This document shows, one piece after another, positions 9,591 to 17,310 of a stretch of 64,000 bases of DNA. The position numbers were made by a program, and so were the translations under genes. The notes under the pieces are model-generated. The model was not told the origin of the DNA and did not search any database. It was given only the letters and a program-made list of their open reading frames with translations. Each line of letters begins with the position of its first letter. Within the stretch, counting starts at the first letter, position 1. Location of the stretch: positions 1 to 64,000 of the forward strand of contig NZ_VWVV01000024.1 in the NCBI RefSeq assembly GCF_009830945.1, given 5' to 3'. Origin of the DNA: Nocardiopsis sp. FR4. Lineage in GTDB: Bacteria; Actinomycetota; Actinomycetes; Streptosporangiales; Streptosporangiaceae.

Positions 9591-10400
9591 TCAGTCGCCC
9601 CGGCGGGACTCGCCCACGGCGGGGCGCGGTGCGACCCTCGGCCGGGCCCCGGGGTGCCCCTCGGCGCTGCGGGCCGCGGCCTCGCGCAGCGCCTCCAGGG
9701 TGCGCGAGCGCCCCGTCCCGGGGCGGCGGGAGCGCGCGTCGGTGCCGCCCTCCCAGCCCACGACCCGGGAGGGGTCCAGCCCGAGCAGGTCCAGGGTGCT
9801 CTCCCCGGCGTGGACGGCGTCGATGATCTCCCGCTCCCGGGAGACGCTGTCCAGGGTCCGGGCGATGATCGAGCTGACCTGCCCCCGGGGCAGGCACACC
9901 ACACCGTCGTCGTCGGCCACGATCCAGTCACCGCGGCGCACCGGCAGGGGCGTGGGACCGCCCGCGGTCATGCTGATCTGGCGGCCGACCGAACCCCCCG
10001 CCTCGTGCCCGGCCTCGCGCACCGCGACACCGGCGCCGAACACGGGCAGTTCGCAGCGGACGATGGCGCCGATGTCGCGCACGCAGCCGTCCAGGACGAT
10101 CCCCCTGACCCCGCGGGTGCTGGCGGCCACGGCGAGGATCTCGTCGACGTATCCGTACTCGGCCTCGCCCGCGACGTCGACCACCAGGGCGGATCCGGGG
10201 GGAGCCTGGGCCACGGCGACGTGGATGGCGAGGTTGTCCCCCGGTGTGCAGCGCACGGGGAAGGCGGTCGCCGCGAAGGCGGCCCCCGGCCAGACGGAGA
10301 ACAGGTGCGTCCCGAACGGCCGTCCGCCGCAGCGCGCCAGCGCCGCCGTCCCCACCGCCGTCAACGTATCCTCAAGCGCCACGTCAGCCTCCCCACTCAC
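9591..10400 (-). CDS. RraA-like aldolase family protein
   Basis: A protein of the RraA / 4-hydroxy-4-methyl-2-oxoglutarate aldolase fold, 269 residues. The core signature GIVLDGCVRD (residues 100-109) carries the Asp and Arg-Asp that bind metal and the pyruvyl moiety in the aldolases, which points to an enzyme rather than an RNase E regulator. The last 60 residues form an Arg/Pro-rich extension not usual for the family. The gene is transcribed away from the duplicated Lrp regulator upstream, which may control it. A GTTACC-type inverted repeat lies 99 bases upstream of the start. Older annotations call such proteins dimethylmenaquinone methyltransferase, which is probably wrong. Confidence 0.8.
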   Translation of the reverse strand: MSGEADVALEDTLTAVGTAALARCGGRPFGTHLFSVWPGAAFAATAFPVRCTPGDNLAIHVAVAQAPPGSALVVDVAGEAEYGYVDEILAVAASTRGVRGIVLDGCVRDIGAIVRCELPVFGAGVAVREAGHEAGGSVGRQISMTAGGPTPLPVRRGDWIVADDDGVVCLPRGQVSSIIARTLDSVSREREIIDAVHAGESTLDLLGLDPSRVVGWEGGTDARSRRPGTGRSRTLEALREAAARSAEGHPGARPRVAPRPAVGESRRGD

Positions 10401-10498
10401 ACCCGCGCCCGGTGCGGCCGGTCCCGGACCGGCCCCTCCCTATACTCACCGGTAACTTAAGCGTGACGCAAGCCATAAGCGCTGCAAACACGTAAAAA

Positions 10499-10515
10499 TG
10501 TTACCGCCGGTTACA
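10499..10515. promoter_or_regulatory. Imperfect GTTACC-type inverted repeat upstream of the RraA gene
   Basis: TGTTACCG and CGGTTACA flank a central C, with one mismatch per arm. The half-site TGTTACC is the same as in the palindrome at 2816-2838. Its position between the RraA-like gene and the Lrp gene suits an operator. Confidence 0.4.
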
Positions 10516-10587
10516 GAGTCGGACGAAGAGCGGAGCCCCCGGCGCCCGAACCCGGACCGGAGCGGGGCCCGGGAACAACGCGGCCCG

Positions 10588-11496
10588 CTAACCGGAGATC
10601 CACTCCACCGGCCGCTCACCGCCCCGCCGCTCCTTGCGCACGGACAGGTGGTCCCAGCACTCCACGTAGCCCACACCCGGGGTCGAGCGCACCGCCTCCA
10701 GGGCCTCCACCAGCTGGCAGCGGTCCGGCGCGGTGAGGGCGCCGAGCACGTCGTAGCGGCCGAAACCGCTGGCCAGGAAGGCGACCCTGGGCATGTTGGC
10801 CAGCGCCGCGCCCAGCGCCTCGGCGTCGCCCCGACAGCGCAGGCCGAAGCCCAGCCGCTCGTTGGCGCCCACCGCCGCGGGCTCCACCAGCGCGGTCACG
10901 TGGACCACGCCGGAGTTGAGCAGGCGCACCACCCGGGAGCGGGCCGCGGCCTGCGACAGGCCCACCTGGCGCGCCAGGTCCGCGTAGGAGGACCGGCCGT
11001 CCCGGAGCAGCTGGCGGACCAGGCGCCAGTCCAGCGCGTCCAGTTCGATGTCGTGCAGCTCCCGCACGCTGCTGTGCTCGTCCTTGAACACGGCGTTGGC
11101 CCGGAAGACCTCCACCCCGTCCACACCGGGCAGCGAGCGCAGCTCGGACAGCTCCTTGGTGAGCGCGGCGTCGTCGGCCACCCGCACCTGGGCCACCGCG
11201 GGGAAGCGCCCCGCGCACTGGGCGGCGAAGGTCACGGCCTCGCGCTCGCCCAGCTCCTCCAGCAGCGGGCCCACCGGGCCGCTGACACGGAACGACACGT
11301 GGCCCAGGACGTCCATCCCGACCACCCCGGCGTGCAGTACACCGACGATCCTGATCGCCCCTGACTGCACGAGCTGGCGCACCCTGGCGCGCACGGCCGT
11401 CCTCGACAGGCCGACCCCGTCGGCCAGTGCCTGGAACGTCGCTCTGCCGTCCCCCTGCAGCGCGCGCATGAGCGCGGCGTCAACCGCATCGAGCAC
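10588..11496 (-). CDS. Duplicated Lrp/AsnC family regulator
   Basis: A 302-residue protein containing two consecutive Lrp/AsnC units. The first helix-turn-helix lies at about residues 1-50 (LDAVDAALMRALQGDGRATFQALADGVGLSRTAVRARV) and the second at about 150-200 (LDWRLVRQLLRDGRSSYADLARQVGLSQAAARSRV). Each is followed by a RAM-like alpha/beta region. Ordinary Lrp proteins have one unit of about 150 residues, so this is a covalent dimer-like architecture known in actinobacteria. Effectors are usually amino acids. The RraA gene downstream is a plausible target. The upstream 380-bp gap is divergent with the LCP gene. Confidence 0.85.
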   Translation of the reverse strand: MLDAVDAALMRALQGDGRATFQALADGVGLSRTAVRARVRQLVQSGAIRIVGVLHAGVVGMDVLGHVSFRVSGPVGPLLEELGEREAVTFAAQCAGRFPAVAQVRVADDAALTKELSELRSLPGVDGVEVFRANAVFKDEHSSVRELHDIELDALDWRLVRQLLRDGRSSYADLARQVGLSQAAARSRVVRLLNSGVVHVTALVEPAAVGANERLGFGLRCRGDAEALGAALANMPRVAFLASGFGRYDVLGALTAPDRCQLVEALEAVRSTPGVGYVECWDHLSVRKERRGGERPVEWISG

Positions 11497-11875
11497 GATG
11501 GCTTGCCTTTCGTTCCCATGACGCCGCCCTTCCCCCGGACGGCGCCCCCTCCTGCGGCCAGATCATCGCAGCTGCGGCGCCCGTGCACTACTGATCGAGA
11601 AAGAAATCGGTTGATTCACCCCTTTGATTGGCCCGAAAGCATCGCCCAATGCCCCATCCACCACCTCCATGACACATAACAGACTTGTATAGAACATCCA
11701 TCATCACTGAGTAGCCGTCTCCACAACTCTCGCAAAGCGCCACACTGTTCAGGCGGGTCCGCACGGCCCACCCGGAGGACTCCCCCGCCTCCGCAACGGC
11801 CGAACGCGCGCCCCGCCCAACGCGTCCGAGTAGACGGGTGCCGTCCGCTGGGGAACCGGAGAGGCCCTCTCGGAC
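11497..11875. other. Divergent intergenic region between Lrp and LCP genes
   Basis: A 379-bp gap with a locally AT-richer centre (about 11600-11720) that should hold the two divergent promoters. I see no gene, no strong hairpin and no clear operator in it. Confidence 0.4.
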
Positions 11876-13528
11876 GTGTACCTAACAGGGGTTTCGGACA
11901 CCGGCCACGGCCGCCGTCGGGCGACCATGGCGTGGACGACGACGAAGGACGGGGCGACCCGCCCCGCGGCTGGAGAGGAACCACCGGTGGCAGCGGAGGA
12001 CGAACAGCGGGACGGGGCGCCCGCGCGCCCCAGTACGGGTCGGGCACTGCTGTGGACCGCGGCCTCGGTTCCCCTTCCGGGCCTGGCCCACCTGCGGATG
12101 CGGTACAGGCTGGGCGGGACGGTGATCCTGGGCGTGTACCTGTCCGCGATCCTGGCCGTACTCGTGTGGGGGTGGCGACTGGGCGCCGACGAGGCCGGGG
12201 CCATGACGGTGCTGGCCCGCATGGCCCTGCAGGACCAGTGGCTCCTGGGTGCCATGGGCGTGGTGTTCGCCGTGGCGGTGCTGTGGCTGACGGTGATCGT
12301 GCACTCGTGGGTCATCACCCGGCCTCCCGGTACCTCCCGGGGCGCACAGGCGCTGGGGGCGGTCGTGGTCGTGCTGCTGTGCGTGCCGGTCGCCGTGCCC
12401 TCGGCGCTGGCGCTGCACGGCGGCTACACCGCCTTCCAGACGCTCAACAACGTCTTCCACGCCGAGGACGACCCCCTCCAGCCCCCGCACGACAGCGCCG
12501 ACCCCTGGAACGGCCAGGACCGGGTCAACGTGCTACTGATCGGTTCGGACTCGGCGGACAACCGCTACGGCGTGCGCACCGACACCATGATGGTCGCCAG
12601 CATGGACACCCACACCGGGGACACGGTGCTGGTGGGGCTGCCCCGCAACATGGAGAACGCCCGCTTCCCCGAGGACAGCGCCCTGGCCGAGCGCTACCCC
12701 GAGCCCTACGGGTTCGACCTGCTGCTCAACGACGTGTACCAGACCGTGGCCGAGGAGCCCGAGGAGCTGGCGGTCAACCCGGACGCGGCCGACCCCGCCG
12801 CCGACACCCTCAAGCGGGTGATCGGTCACAACGTCGGCCTGGAGATCGGCTACTACGCGATGGTCGACATGATGGGCTTCCGCGACCTGATCGACGCCAT
12901 CGGCGGCGTGGAGGTCCTCATCGAGGAGCCGATCCCCTACGGGGTGCGCGGCGGGGTCCTGGAGCCGGGCCGACGGGTGCTGAACGGCCACGACGCCCTC
13001 TGGTACGGCCGGTCCCGGGTCAACAGCGACGACTACGGCCGGATGGGCCGCCAGGGCTGCCTGATCAAGTACGTCGCCGAGCAGGTCGAGCCGACCACCA
13101 TCCTCACCAGCTACCGGCGCCTGGCGGGCGCCACCGAGCGCACCCTGAGCACCGACATCCCCCAGACCAAGGTGCCCGCGTTCGTCGAGCTGGCGGACCT
13201 GGTGACCGACGAGGGCAACCTGGAGACGCTCCAGCTGTCACCGCCGCAGGTCAACACCGCCAACCCGGACTGGGACGCGGTCCGGTCCCTGGTCGCCCAG
13301 GCCGTGGGCGCCGAGCCCGCCTCCGGCGAGGGGCTGGCCGAGGAGGCCTCCGGCGCCCCGTCCGAGGAGGCGGACGACGGGCTGGCCGAGGAGACCTCCG
13401 AGGAGGCCGCCGAGGACGACGGACTCACCGAGTGGCAGGAGTACACCGGCCTGGACGAGGAGGAGCCCGCCGACCCGGGCCGCCAGGTGGGCGAGGAGGC
13501 CACCGACCTCAACGCCCTGTGCCCGTAG
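11876..13528 (+). CDS. LytR-CpsA-Psr family cell-wall glycopolymer ligase
   Basis: LCP proteins attach wall glycopolymers to peptidoglycan outside the membrane. The product is up to 550 residues. Several hydrophobic helices lie in the first 190 residues, more than the single anchor typical of LCP proteins. The LCP domain follows at about 215-400 with RVNVLLIGSDSADNRYGVRTDTMMV, VGLPRNM, GGVEVLIEEPI and WYGRSRVNSDDYGRMGRQ, containing the Arg/Asp residues that bind the lipid pyrophosphate. A highly acidic C-terminal tail of about 90 residues (repeated EE and GLAEE) ends the protein. The start is uncertain between GTG 11876 and ATG 11927; neither has a good ribosome-binding site. Confidence 0.88.
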   Translation: MYLTGVSDTGHGRRRATMAWTTTKDGATRPAAGEEPPVAAEDEQRDGAPARPSTGRALLWTAASVPLPGLAHLRMRYRLGGTVILGVYLSAILAVLVWGWRLGADEAGAMTVLARMALQDQWLLGAMGVVFAVAVLWLTVIVHSWVITRPPGTSRGAQALGAVVVVLLCVPVAVPSALALHGGYTAFQTLNNVFHAEDDPLQPPHDSADPWNGQDRVNVLLIGSDSADNRYGVRTDTMMVASMDTHTGDTVLVGLPRNMENARFPEDSALAERYPEPYGFDLLLNDVYQTVAEEPEELAVNPDAADPAADTLKRVIGHNVGLEIGYYAMVDMMGFRDLIDAIGGVEVLIEEPIPYGVRGGVLEPGRRVLNGHDALWYGRSRVNSDDYGRMGRQGCLIKYVAEQVEPTTILTSYRRLAGATERTLSTDIPQTKVPAFVELADLVTDEGNLETLQLSPPQVNTANPDWDAVRSLVAQAVGAEPASGEGLAEEASGAPSEEADDGLAEETSEEAAEDDGLTEWQEYTGLDEEEPADPGRQVGEEATDLNALCP

Positions 13529-13553
13529 GCCGCGTGCCGCCGGGGCCGGGCGC

Positions 13554-13575
13554 CGCCGCCCCGGTACGGGCGGCG
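13554..13575 (+). terminator. Hairpin after the LCP gene
   Basis: CGCCGCCC and GGGCGGCG form an 8-bp stem (13554-13561 with 13568-13575), 25 bases after the stop. Confidence 0.6.
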
Positions 13576-13921
13576 TGACACCGTTCCTCAGGGGTGTGCG
13601 GCAGGGACGTCTGACGCCACCTTCCGGAACCGCGCGGCGCACCCCGGGCGCCCTCCTCCCCGATCGGCTGGGAGAGCCGGTGCCGCGGGGCGGTGGGGCG
13701 GCCCGCGGACGAACTTTCCCGGTCACCGCCCACGACGGGTCCCCCGAGGCCTCCCCACCACCGTGCAGCGCCTTCGTGGGGCAGCGCCGCAGTGCTCACT
13801 CATGTGCGCGGGTGCGGGTTGAGGAACCGTCACGTCAACGGCAGACAAACCCTTCTGGCCGGTGTCGGTCAGAAGGGATCCGGCTGTTGCCGCCCCGGGG
13901 GAGCCGTGTGACCCTGACCGC
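13576..13921. other. Intergenic region with a leader hairpin
   Basis: A 346-bp gap. Near its right end CCCTTCTG (13850-13857) pairs with CAGAAGGG (13870-13877), extendable with one mismatch, just upstream of the membrane protein start. It may be a leader structure or operator. I found no cobalamin or metal riboswitch core. Confidence 0.4.
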
Positions 13922-14647
13922 GTGACCCCCGCGCAGATCTGGACACTCGTCGCGTTGGGCGCCTTCCACGGCCTGCACCCGGGCATGGGCTGGCTCCTGG
14001 CGGTGACCCGCGGACTCCAGGAGGGCGGTCGCGCCCAGGTGCTGCGCTCACTGCCCGCCATCGCCGCCGGGCACGCCGCGAGCGTGGGGGTGGCGGCCGT
14101 GTTCATCACCGTCACCGGTTCGGCCACCACCTCGGTGCTCTTTCCGGTGGTGGGCGGCGCGGTGATCGTTCTCCTGGGACTGGGGATGCTGCTGTCGCGA
14201 CGGCACTTCCACTGGCGCGAGGTGCGCCTGCCGCTGTGGCAGCTGTCCGCGTGGACGTTCCTGATGTCCTCGGCCCACGGCGCGGGGCTGATGGTGATGC
14301 CGGTGCTGGCTGGGCAGCTGACACAGGCGCACTCCGGCGGGCACGGAGCGCACGCGGCCCCCTCCCCCGCGACGGAGACTGCCGCGGGCGCCGGGACCGC
14401 CGGAGCGGCGGCGGAGGGCGCGACCGCGGCCGAGCGGGCGTGGAGCCTGTGGGACGCGACGCTGGTCGGGCTGGCCGCGACGGGGGTGCACACGGCGGCG
14501 ATGCTGGTCGCCGCGGGGGTGGCGGCGCTGCTCGCCCACGACTTCCTGGGCGTGCACGCGCTGCGCTGGCGCGGGGTCACCATGGACCGGATCTGGGCGC
14601 TGACGCTGGTCCTGGGCGGCCTCTTCGTCCTGTGGTCGGTCCGCTGA
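13922..14647 (+). CDS. Integral membrane protein with HGLHPGMGW motif
   Basis: A 241-residue membrane protein with about six hydrophobic helices. The first helix carries FHGLHPGMGWLLAV, and a central loop of about 60 residues is rich in His, Gly and Ala (HSGGHGAH near residue 138). The two-His first helix and the His-rich loop recall metal-handling membrane proteins, but the NicO/HoxN motifs are not met, so I leave the function open. The GTG at 13922 begins at the first conserved residues; no good ribosome-binding site is seen, and the only in-frame alternative is an ATG-less upstream stretch. Confidence 0.65.
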   Translation: MTPAQIWTLVALGAFHGLHPGMGWLLAVTRGLQEGGRAQVLRSLPAIAAGHAASVGVAAVFITVTGSATTSVLFPVVGGAVIVLLGLGMLLSRRHFHWREVRLPLWQLSAWTFLMSSAHGAGLMVMPVLAGQLTQAHSGGHGAHAAPSPATETAAGAGTAGAAAEGATAAERAWSLWDATLVGLAATGVHTAAMLVAAGVAALLAHDFLGVHALRWRGVTMDRIWALTLVLGGLFVLWSVR

Positions 14648-14785
14648 CCCCGGAACGGTGACCGGAGCGCGAAAAAGGGAAAATGCCCGTAGTGTCGGAA
14701 ATGTGGCAACTTCGGGTCGGGCCACTCCGCGGCCCGCGCGGGCGGGCGAGGCCGCCCCGGCACGAACGTGGAGGAGCGAGAAGGC

Positions 14786-15583
14786 ATGGCACACAGAACC
14801 GCGCGTCCCGAGCGCCACGGCCGGGGCGCGCTCGCCGCGGTCGCCGTCGTGGTCGTGCTGGTCGTGGTCGCCGTACTGAGCGTCCGCTGGGTGGTCCGCA
14901 ACACCGACGTGCCGCTCCCCGTGTCGATGCCGTGGGGTCCCGAGTGCGCCGTGTGGACGGGCCAGGAGCATGTCCGCCTGGACCGGGACCAGGCCCGCCG
15001 CGCCACCACCGCCGCGGCCGTGGCCGCGCAGGGCGACGCCGCCCCGATCGGCTCGCCCGACACCAGCGACATCCCCGACGAGGTGATGACCCTGCTGGAG
15101 GAGGGGCCCGAGGAGGACGCCGGGCCCTCGCTGAGCTGCCGGTCGACGAAGAACCCCGACCTGCGGGTGCAGGAGGAGCTGGAGCCCTCCGGGCTGACCG
15201 CGCGCGCCCAGCGGCTCAAGGACGGGATGGACGAGCACTTCGCGGAACTGAGCACCGGCGGGTACCACCCGGGCGGTTTCGACACCGGGCACGGCGAGGA
15301 CTCGGCGCACTACGACGGGCGGGCCATCGACGTCTTCTACCGTCCGGTCAACGAGGAGAACCGGCGCGCGGGCTGGGTGATGGCCCACTGGCTGATCGCG
15401 CACGCGCCGGACTACGCGATCGACGTGATCATCTTCGACGACCGGATCTGGAGCACGAGCTACCCGTCGCTGGGCTGGCGCCGCTACGAGGCCGACGATC
15501 CCGACAACGAGATCCTGCGGCACCTGGACCACGTGCACGTGGACGTCCAGGAGGGCCGGGGCTCCGCCGAGGCGGGCGGCTGA
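14786..15583 (+). CDS. Membrane-anchored M15-like peptidase domain protein
   Basis: A 265-residue protein with one N-terminal transmembrane helix (about residues 14-34) and an extracytoplasmic C-terminal domain. The C-terminal part has SAHYDGRAIDVFY and DHVHVDV, matching the SxHxxGxAxD and HxH zinc patterns of the D-Ala-D-Ala carboxypeptidase VanY/M15 fold. A role in peptidoglycan metabolism is inferred. The ATG at 14786 has GAGAAGG just upstream. The neighbouring LCP gene is also a wall-assembly gene, but there is no operon link. Catalytic activity would need the full zinc triad, which appears present. Confidence 0.75.
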   Translation: MAHRTARPERHGRGALAAVAVVVVLVVVAVLSVRWVVRNTDVPLPVSMPWGPECAVWTGQEHVRLDRDQARRATTAAAVAAQGDAAPIGSPDTSDIPDEVMTLLEEGPEEDAGPSLSCRSTKNPDLRVQEELEPSGLTARAQRLKDGMDEHFAELSTGGYHPGGFDTGHGEDSAHYDGRAIDVFYRPVNEENRRAGWVMAHWLIAHAPDYAIDVIIFDDRIWSTSYPSLGWRRYEADDPDNEILRHLDHVHVDVQEGRGSAEAGG

Positions 15584-15624
15584 AGCACGGGGGCGGGCCG
15601 CCCCCGTGCGCCGTCGCGGGGCGC

Positions 15625-15834
15625 TCAGTCCTCCAGGCGGAACCCCACCTTGAGGCCCACCTGGAAGTGCGCGACGTCGCCCTCCTCGATGTGCCCGCGG
15701 ATCTCGGTCACCTCGAACCAGTCGAGCCCGCGCAGGGTCGCCGAGGCACGGTCGATGCCGTTGCGGATGGCCTGGTCGATCCCCTGCGGCGAGGTGCCGA
15801 CGATCTCGGTGACGCGGTAGGTGTGGTGGGACAT
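15625..15834 (-). CDS. Dodecin
   Basis: A 69-residue dodecin, the flavin-storing protein that assembles as a hollow dodecamer. The whole sequence fits the family: beta strand, TYRVTEIVGTSPQGIDQAIRNGI helix, RGLDWFEVTEIRGHI with the isoalloxazine-stacking Trp (W42), and FQVGLKVGFRLED at the end. The ATG at 15834 is set by GGGGG 6 bases upstream. The open frame extends upstream only through repeat DNA. The leader contains a 17-bp tandem repeat starting 12 bases before the ATG, which may affect translation or transcription. Confidence 0.93.
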   Translation of the reverse strand: MSHHTYRVTEIVGTSPQGIDQAIRNGIDRASATLRGLDWFEVTEIRGHIEEGDVAHFQVGLKVGFRLED

Positions 15835-15845
15835 GTGGGACCCCC

Positions 15846-15896
15846 TGCGTGGTCGGTGGCACTGCGTGGTCGGTGGCACTGCGTGGTCGGTCGTGC
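15846..15896. repeat. 17-bp tandem repeat in the dodecin leader
   Basis: Two exact copies of TGCGTGGTCGGTGGCAC (15846-15862, 15863-15879) are followed by a third copy whose last four bases differ (15880-15896). It lies directly upstream of the dodecin ribosome-binding site. There are no spacers, so it is not a CRISPR. Confidence 0.9.
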
Positions 15897-16117
15897 GACG
15901 CGACCCCCGCCTCCTGCTCTCCCCGCAATCCCCCGCCACCACACGGGGCGCTCCGCCGCACGCCGGGTCCGGCGGCGGCGGACCGGTCCCGGCGCTTGAC
16001 CCGGCACCGACCCGGACCCGGCGTGCGGTTGGCACGCCCTTGACCCCGGCCGGGCGCCGACACTTACCGAAAACACACGCCGGAACCCTGGGTGAAATGC
16101 CAGTTCATGCCTGGAAT

Positions 16118-16131
16118 GGGACTAAAGTCCC
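16118..16131. promoter_or_regulatory. DosR/DevR box
   Basis: GGGACTAAAGTCCC is a perfect palindrome and an exact match to the core of the DosR (DevR) consensus TTSGGGACTWWAGTCCCSAA of mycobacteria and the similar boxes of other actinobacteria. It sits 42 bases before the -35 element of the promoter at 16174. Confidence 0.75.
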
Positions 16132-16140
16132 TGTATTTGT

Positions 16141-16155
16141 GGGACTCTCCCGAGA
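16141..16155 (+). promoter_or_regulatory. Possible secondary DosR half-site
   Basis: GGGACT at 16141-16146 matches one half of the box exactly, with a degenerate second half. It begins 23 bp, about two helical turns, after the first box, the spacing often seen between primary and secondary DosR sites. Confidence 0.4.
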
Positions 16156-16173
16156 CAACGTCGTAACTGACTC

Positions 16174-16203
16174 TTGACGTATACCGGGGGGCATCGGTGT
16201 ACA
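16174..16203 (+). promoter_or_regulatory. Housekeeping-type promoter for the 6C-like RNA
   Basis: TTGACG (16174-16179), an 18-bp spacer and TGTACA (16198-16203). The spacer and the -10 contain an imperfect inverted repeat, GTATACCG and CGGTGTAC. Transcription would start near 16209, just before the first C-loop hairpin. Confidence 0.6.
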
Positions 16204-16205
16204 TT

Positions 16206-16316
16206 GGGTTCTAGCGCTTCGGTCCCCCGTCGGAGCGCGGACGCGATGTTTCGAGCCCCCGTCGAAACATCGCCTGCGACGCCGGGTGGTTTGCCCCCGT
16301 AGCCACCCGGCGTCGC
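16206..16316 (+). ncRNA. 6C-like small RNA with three CCCCC-loop hairpins
   Basis: Three consecutive stem-loops each display a run of five C in the loop. Hairpin 1 (16214-16238) has 8 bp with one U-G pair and loop GTCCCCCGT. Hairpin 2 (16243-16273) has a perfect 12-bp stem with loop GCCCCCG. Hairpin 3 (16276-16316) has a perfect 14-bp stem with a C5 loop of 13 bases. Actinobacterial 6C RNA is defined by hairpins with C-rich loops that can pair with G-rich ribosome-binding sites. Here the loops have five rather than six C, and there is a third hairpin, which may serve as terminator. It could alternatively be the structured 5' leader of the gene at 16418. Confidence 0.65.
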
Positions 16317-16417
16317 CCTGTGTCCGGCCCCGGGCCGCACCGCGCGGACCGGCGCGAAAGACCAGGTCCATCCCGTGGCTTGACCATGGGGGCCGATTCT
16401 CCGACTGGGGGTCAGCA

Positions 16418-16630
16418 TTGGGTAAACCGGCCCTTCCGCCGCAGTGCTCGCGCCGCGGCTGCCGTGCCGACGCCGCCTGGGCCCTGGTGTGGAACAACCC
16501 CGCCCTGCACACCCCCGACCGGCGCAAGGTCTGGACGGCCTGCGACGCGCACCGGGAGTACCTGTCCAACTTCCTGGGCATGCGCGGCTTCCTGCGCGAG
16601 ACCGTGCCGATGGAGGAGTTCGAGGGCTGA
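16418..16630 (+). CDS. Small conserved zinc-finger-like protein
   Basis: A 70-residue protein with two CxxxxC / CxxH-type metal-ligand pairs (C10, C15 and C42, H45) and the conserved block WNNPALHTPDRRKVWTACDAHREYLSNFLGMRGFL. Relatives are common in actinobacteria and are often mislabelled acetone carboxylase. The function is unknown; a small zinc ribbon is likely. The start is TTG at 16418, because GGGGG lies 6 bases upstream and homology begins there. The GGGGG site is complementary to the C5 loops of the RNA encoded just upstream, so translation may be regulated in cis or trans. Confidence 0.75.
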   Translation: MGKPALPPQCSRRGCRADAAWALVWNNPALHTPDRRKVWTACDAHREYLSNFLGMRGFLRETVPMEEFEG

Positions 16631-16674
16631 GCCCGCCGGGCCGCGCGGCCCGGTCCCGCCACCGGCGGACGCGC

Positions 16675-17307
16675 TCAGCCGCCGGGAGGATCCAGCAGGC
16701 GACGGGCCCGGGCGAGGTCGTCGGGGGTGTCGCAGTCGGCCACCGCCAGGTCGTCGGCCAGCCGTACGGTACGCGGTTCCAGCGGTCCGAGCAGCCCGTA
16801 CAGCGAGCGCCCCCGGTAGTCGGCCAGCGCGGCGCGGACCGCGTCGGTGCGCCAGACCCCCGTCAGCCACTGCTCGCGCCCGGCGGAGTCCGCGAACACC
16901 GCGCCCGTCCCGCCGGCTTCCAGCGCGGCGTCGAGGACGGCCAGGTGGGCGGGGGCCAGGTGGGGCAGGTCCGCGGCCAGCAGGGCGAACCGGGGAGCGC
17001 GCACGTGGGCCAGACCGGTGCGCAGGGCGGGTACCGGTCCCGAGCCGGGCGGGTCCTCCCGGACGTAGAGCGCGCGGGGGCTGGGCCTGGGCGGGCCGAC
17101 CACGACCACCCGCGCGCCGTCCTCCCCGTGACCCCTCGCGGGGCGCTCGGCGGCGTTGTGCGCGCGTACGGCGTCGGTGACCCGCTCCAGCAGGGTGCGC
17201 CCGCCCACCGCCAGGCCGGGTTTGTCGATCCCTCCCATGCGGCGGGCCGCGCCTCCGGCCAGGACGACCGCGTCCAGGGGCGTGTCCGCCCCCTCGGGGC
17301 GAGCCAT
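16675..17307 (-). CDS. mobA: Molybdenum cofactor guanylyltransferase-like NTP transferase
   Basis: A 210-residue nucleotidyltransferase. The N-terminal signature VVLAGGAARRMGGIDKPGL is the MobA nucleotide-binding loop (LAGGxxxRMGxxDK), followed by LLAADLPHLAP with the metal-binding Asp. MobA links GMP to molybdopterin; the related MocA uses CTP, and the CTP/GTP choice cannot be fixed by eye. It lies 3 bases after the 17311 gene and in the same direction as rtcB and moaA, so the segment looks like one transcription unit serving cofactor synthesis. Confidence 0.85.
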   Translation of the reverse strand: MARPEGADTPLDAVVLAGGAARRMGGIDKPGLAVGGRTLLERVTDAVRAHNAAERPARGHGEDGARVVVVGPPRPSPRALYVREDPPGSGPVPALRTGLAHVRAPRFALLAADLPHLAPAHLAVLDAALEAGGTGAVFADSAGREQWLTGVWRTDAVRAALADYRGRSLYGLLGPLEPRTVRLADDLAVADCDTPDDLARARRLLDPPGG

Positions 17308-17310
17308 GGG

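Noticed and set aside
13576..13921. Cobalamin riboswitch before the HGLHPGMGW membrane protein
   Set aside because: No B12-box sequence or matching multi-helix arrangement was found; only a short hairpin.
15846..15896. CRISPR array
   Set aside because: The repeats are contiguous with no spacers, only three copies, and there are no cas genes.
16243..16316. Plain intrinsic terminators instead of a small RNA
   Set aside because: There are no T-runs, the hairpins follow a good promoter and all three share a C5 loop, which fits a 6C-like RNA better. The third hairpin may still act as terminator.
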